Assembly: GCF_900107235.1 (NCBI RefSeq) | Contig: NZ_FNPF01000013.1 | Location: 48,974 to 112,973 of the forward strand | From: Citreimonas salinaria | GTDB lineage: Bacteria > Pseudomonadota > Alphaproteobacteria > Rhodobacterales > Rhodobacteraceae | Reading direction: 5' to 3' | DNA length: 64,000 bases | Shown: positions 62,797-64,000 of the stretch, in pieces | Position numbering within the stretch: position 1 is the stretch's first letter | Layout of the letters: the number at the start of each line of letters is the position of its first letter | Notes under the pieces: generated by a model | What the model saw: only the letters and a program-made list of their open reading frames with translations | Database searches by the model: none | What the model was told of the DNA's origin: nothing | Program-made: the position numbers and the translations under genes

Positions 62797-63486
62797 TCAT
62801 CGACTGACGTCGACGCTTTGTAAACCGAAGATCTTTTGGTTGTGATAAGCAATGCTAGCTACTGAAATTGTGTGTCCGGGTGCTAAAGATAAACCTTTCG
62901 CCGGGATCGCTATGCATCCGTAGTCTAGCTCGGCGTGATGATTGGGGCATACGATGATGATATTTGAGGCTTGATCAGGGCCATGATGAGGTGCTCCAAT
63001 CGGAATAATGTGATGAGCTTCTGTGTACGAACTGCCGTCTGGCAACTTGATGGAAGAGCCGCATATCTGGCACTTGTTGCGGTGCAGCGCTTTAACTTTG
63101 CGAGTCATCCTTGTGTCGCGGATTATTCTGAGCGTTGCTATTTCTCTCGCTTCTGGAGTGGCATGGCCATCGGGAACTCGTAAATCCGACGCTCTCGGTA
63201 AAGTCGGCAAAAATTCACGTAGGCCCCATACTCCATTTCCGATTCCCTCTACACTAAAGAACAGATCTCTCTTCTGCCTCCAATTGCTGGATTCTTCGGA
63301 ATTGTACTCAAGCTCCTTCCTTACGATAGCTTCCAGTGATGTGGGAGTGGACTGTCCGTTCCGCCCACGAACTCGTCGTACTTCTTCGTAAATGTCCTTT
63401 AACGGGGCGCTGCCTCCAAGATTCCTCAGGGCTAGCTCAACTGATTCACACCATGTCATTTTTTTGGTCTCACATTTTGTTTTCAT
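62797..63486 (-). CDS. Winged-helix HNH endonuclease
   Basis: Protein of 229 aa. The first 90 residues form a winged-helix-like DNA-binding part (ALRNLGGSAPLKDIYEEVRR ... GVWGLREFLP). The C-terminal HNH zinc-finger nuclease has C139-x2-C142, H158/H159 in EAHHIIPIG and C180-x2-H183. It resembles restriction-type HNH nucleases, perhaps acting on modified or foreign DNA. It stands alone on the minus strand. Confidence 0.75.
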   Translation of the reverse strand: MKTKCETKKMTWCESVELALRNLGGSAPLKDIYEEVRRVRGRNGQSTPTSLEAIVRKELEYNSEESSNWRQKRDLFFSVEGIGNGVWGLREFLPTLPRASDLRVPDGHATPEAREIATLRIIRDTRMTRKVKALHRNKCQICGSSIKLPDGSSYTEAHHIIPIGAPHHGPDQASNIIIVCPNHHAELDYGCIAIPAKGLSLAPGHTISVASIAYHNQKIFGLQSVDVSR

Positions 63487-63742
63487 TAGGAGCGCTGCGC
63501 AACGGGTCCTTCTAGCGCGTCGCTCAAATTATTGACGGAACGATAAATTTCCGTCAGCGCAGTGCCTGGATTTGGCCGAATCAAATTGCTTTTGCGAAGC
63601 GTAGTCTTCCGCTACAGTTTTTATGTGTCCGTGAAGGCAAGCGGGTACGGGAACCTCATGTTTGATTTGGCCGAAGCTTCTGGGGCGTCACTTTCGATCG
63701 CGTAGTCTGAGCCTTCAGGTAGAGGATGCAAAAGCCGTGGCG
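63487..63742. other. Intergenic, no gene seen
   Basis: About 250 bp upstream of the HNH gene. Contains the promoter region of that gene; no clear hexamers or ORFs. Confidence 0.3.
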
Positions 63743-63906
63743 TTATGTTTCTGTTGGGATTCGCGGTTCCACATGGATATCACTTTGCAAATTTCCCCCA
63801 AGTTCGGAGTAGAGATCCTCAAAGGTTTTCCTGATCATGCCGTTTAGGTTGCCACGGCTGGCATACACGGACAGACCGATGTCATCATTGTTTGCATGCC
63901 CCACCG
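63743..63906 (-). pseudogene. C-terminal gene fragment cut by the IS element
   Basis: On the minus strand the frame HANNDDIGLSVYASRGNLNG, MIRKTFEDLYSELGGNLQSD, IHVEPRIPTET runs to a TAA at 63743-63745. It reads like a genuine C-terminus and starts exactly where the IS end begins, so an insertion sequence probably interrupted this gene; the rest of the gene would lie beyond the IS, outside the window. Confidence 0.45.
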
Positions 63907-64000
63907 TGGTCTTGCCCCCGTTTCGCCGGACACTCAGGCAGTTGCGGTTTGAGCTGCGATGAAGTCGCGTGGCGAGCGCATCTTCAGCCCTGAGTGCGGG
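63907..64000 (-). mobile_element. IS3-family insertion sequence, right end with orfB C-terminus
   Basis: The minus strand reads SGLKMRSPRDFIAAQTATA to a TGA at 63934-63936, the tail of an IS3-family OrfB integrase-type transposase. A TGGTCTTGCCCCCGTTTCGC segment from 63907 would be the terminal inverted repeat. The rest of the element is beyond the window. Confidence 0.6.

Noticed and set aside
50961..64000. Second integrated island anchored at tRNA-Tyr
   Set aside because: The accessory block lies on the 5' side of the tRNA, no copy of the tRNA 3' end was found to its right, and no integrase is present in the block.

Overview
The window is a contiguous stretch of a high-GC alphaproteobacterial chromosome, most likely from the Rhodobacterales (Roseobacter/Paracoccus group). 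The grounds are the host gene order murA - DUF2948 - hisD - UPF0262 - infA - maf - RNase E/G - yacG, which is typical of that order, together with TRAP transporters and a form I carbon monoxide dehydrogenase operon. No species can be named from the sequence alone.

Left host block (1-25,864). It opens inside coxS and runs through coxL-D-E-F-G, an aerobic Mo/Cu CO dehydrogenase with its maturation genes. Two TRAP transporter operons follow, dctM-P-Q and dctP-Q-M, interleaved with a CaiB-type CoA-transferase, an HMG-CoA-lyase-type lyase, an SDR oxidoreductase and a UspA protein; together they look like uptake and CoA-dependent breakdown of an organic acid. Then come a CocE-type hydrolase with an ATP-grasp ligase, a P460-like cytochrome, a membrane-anchored receiver-like protein, an EF-hand secreted protein, a lipoprotein/HprK-like kinase group and a VanZ-like protein.

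Integrated element (25,865-40,732, about 14.9 kb). A perfect 25-bp direct repeat, which is the 3' end of a tRNA-Thr(GGT) gene, bounds an element that carries: an early operon of small unknown genes; an AEP-type primase/helicase; directly behind that gene a cluster of 16 copies of a 9-bp iteron around an AT-rich inverted repeat (a likely replication origin); a protein that joins a DnaG-like CHC2 zinc domain to a TIR/deoxyribosyltransferase-like effector; a serine recombinase; one lone phage tail tape-measure gene behind a structured leader; and a tyrosine integrase. There are no capsid, portal, large terminase or lysis genes. The layout matches a phage satellite (PICI/P4/SaPI-like logic) and is the most novel part of the window.

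Right host block (40,710-51,044). tRNA-Thr, murA, DUF2948, hisD, UPF0262, a nitrilase-family hydrolase, infA, maf, RNase E/G, yacG, a class-V aminotransferase, a DUF5872/SAP-like protein and tRNA-Tyr.

Accessory block (51,050-64,000), lower GC and patchy. It contains a small leftward phage-like operon (HNH endonuclease, zinc-motif protein, 99-aa protein, amber-interrupted gene), a HIRAN protein, about 0.8 kb carrying three diverged copies of a structured repeat, a leftward operon of calcineurin-like phosphoesterase - ORC/Cdc6-like ATPase - unknown Rossmann-like protein (a candidate defence system), a HEPN-like protein, a winged-helix HNH nuclease, and the end of an IS3-family element that has cut a gene at the window edge.
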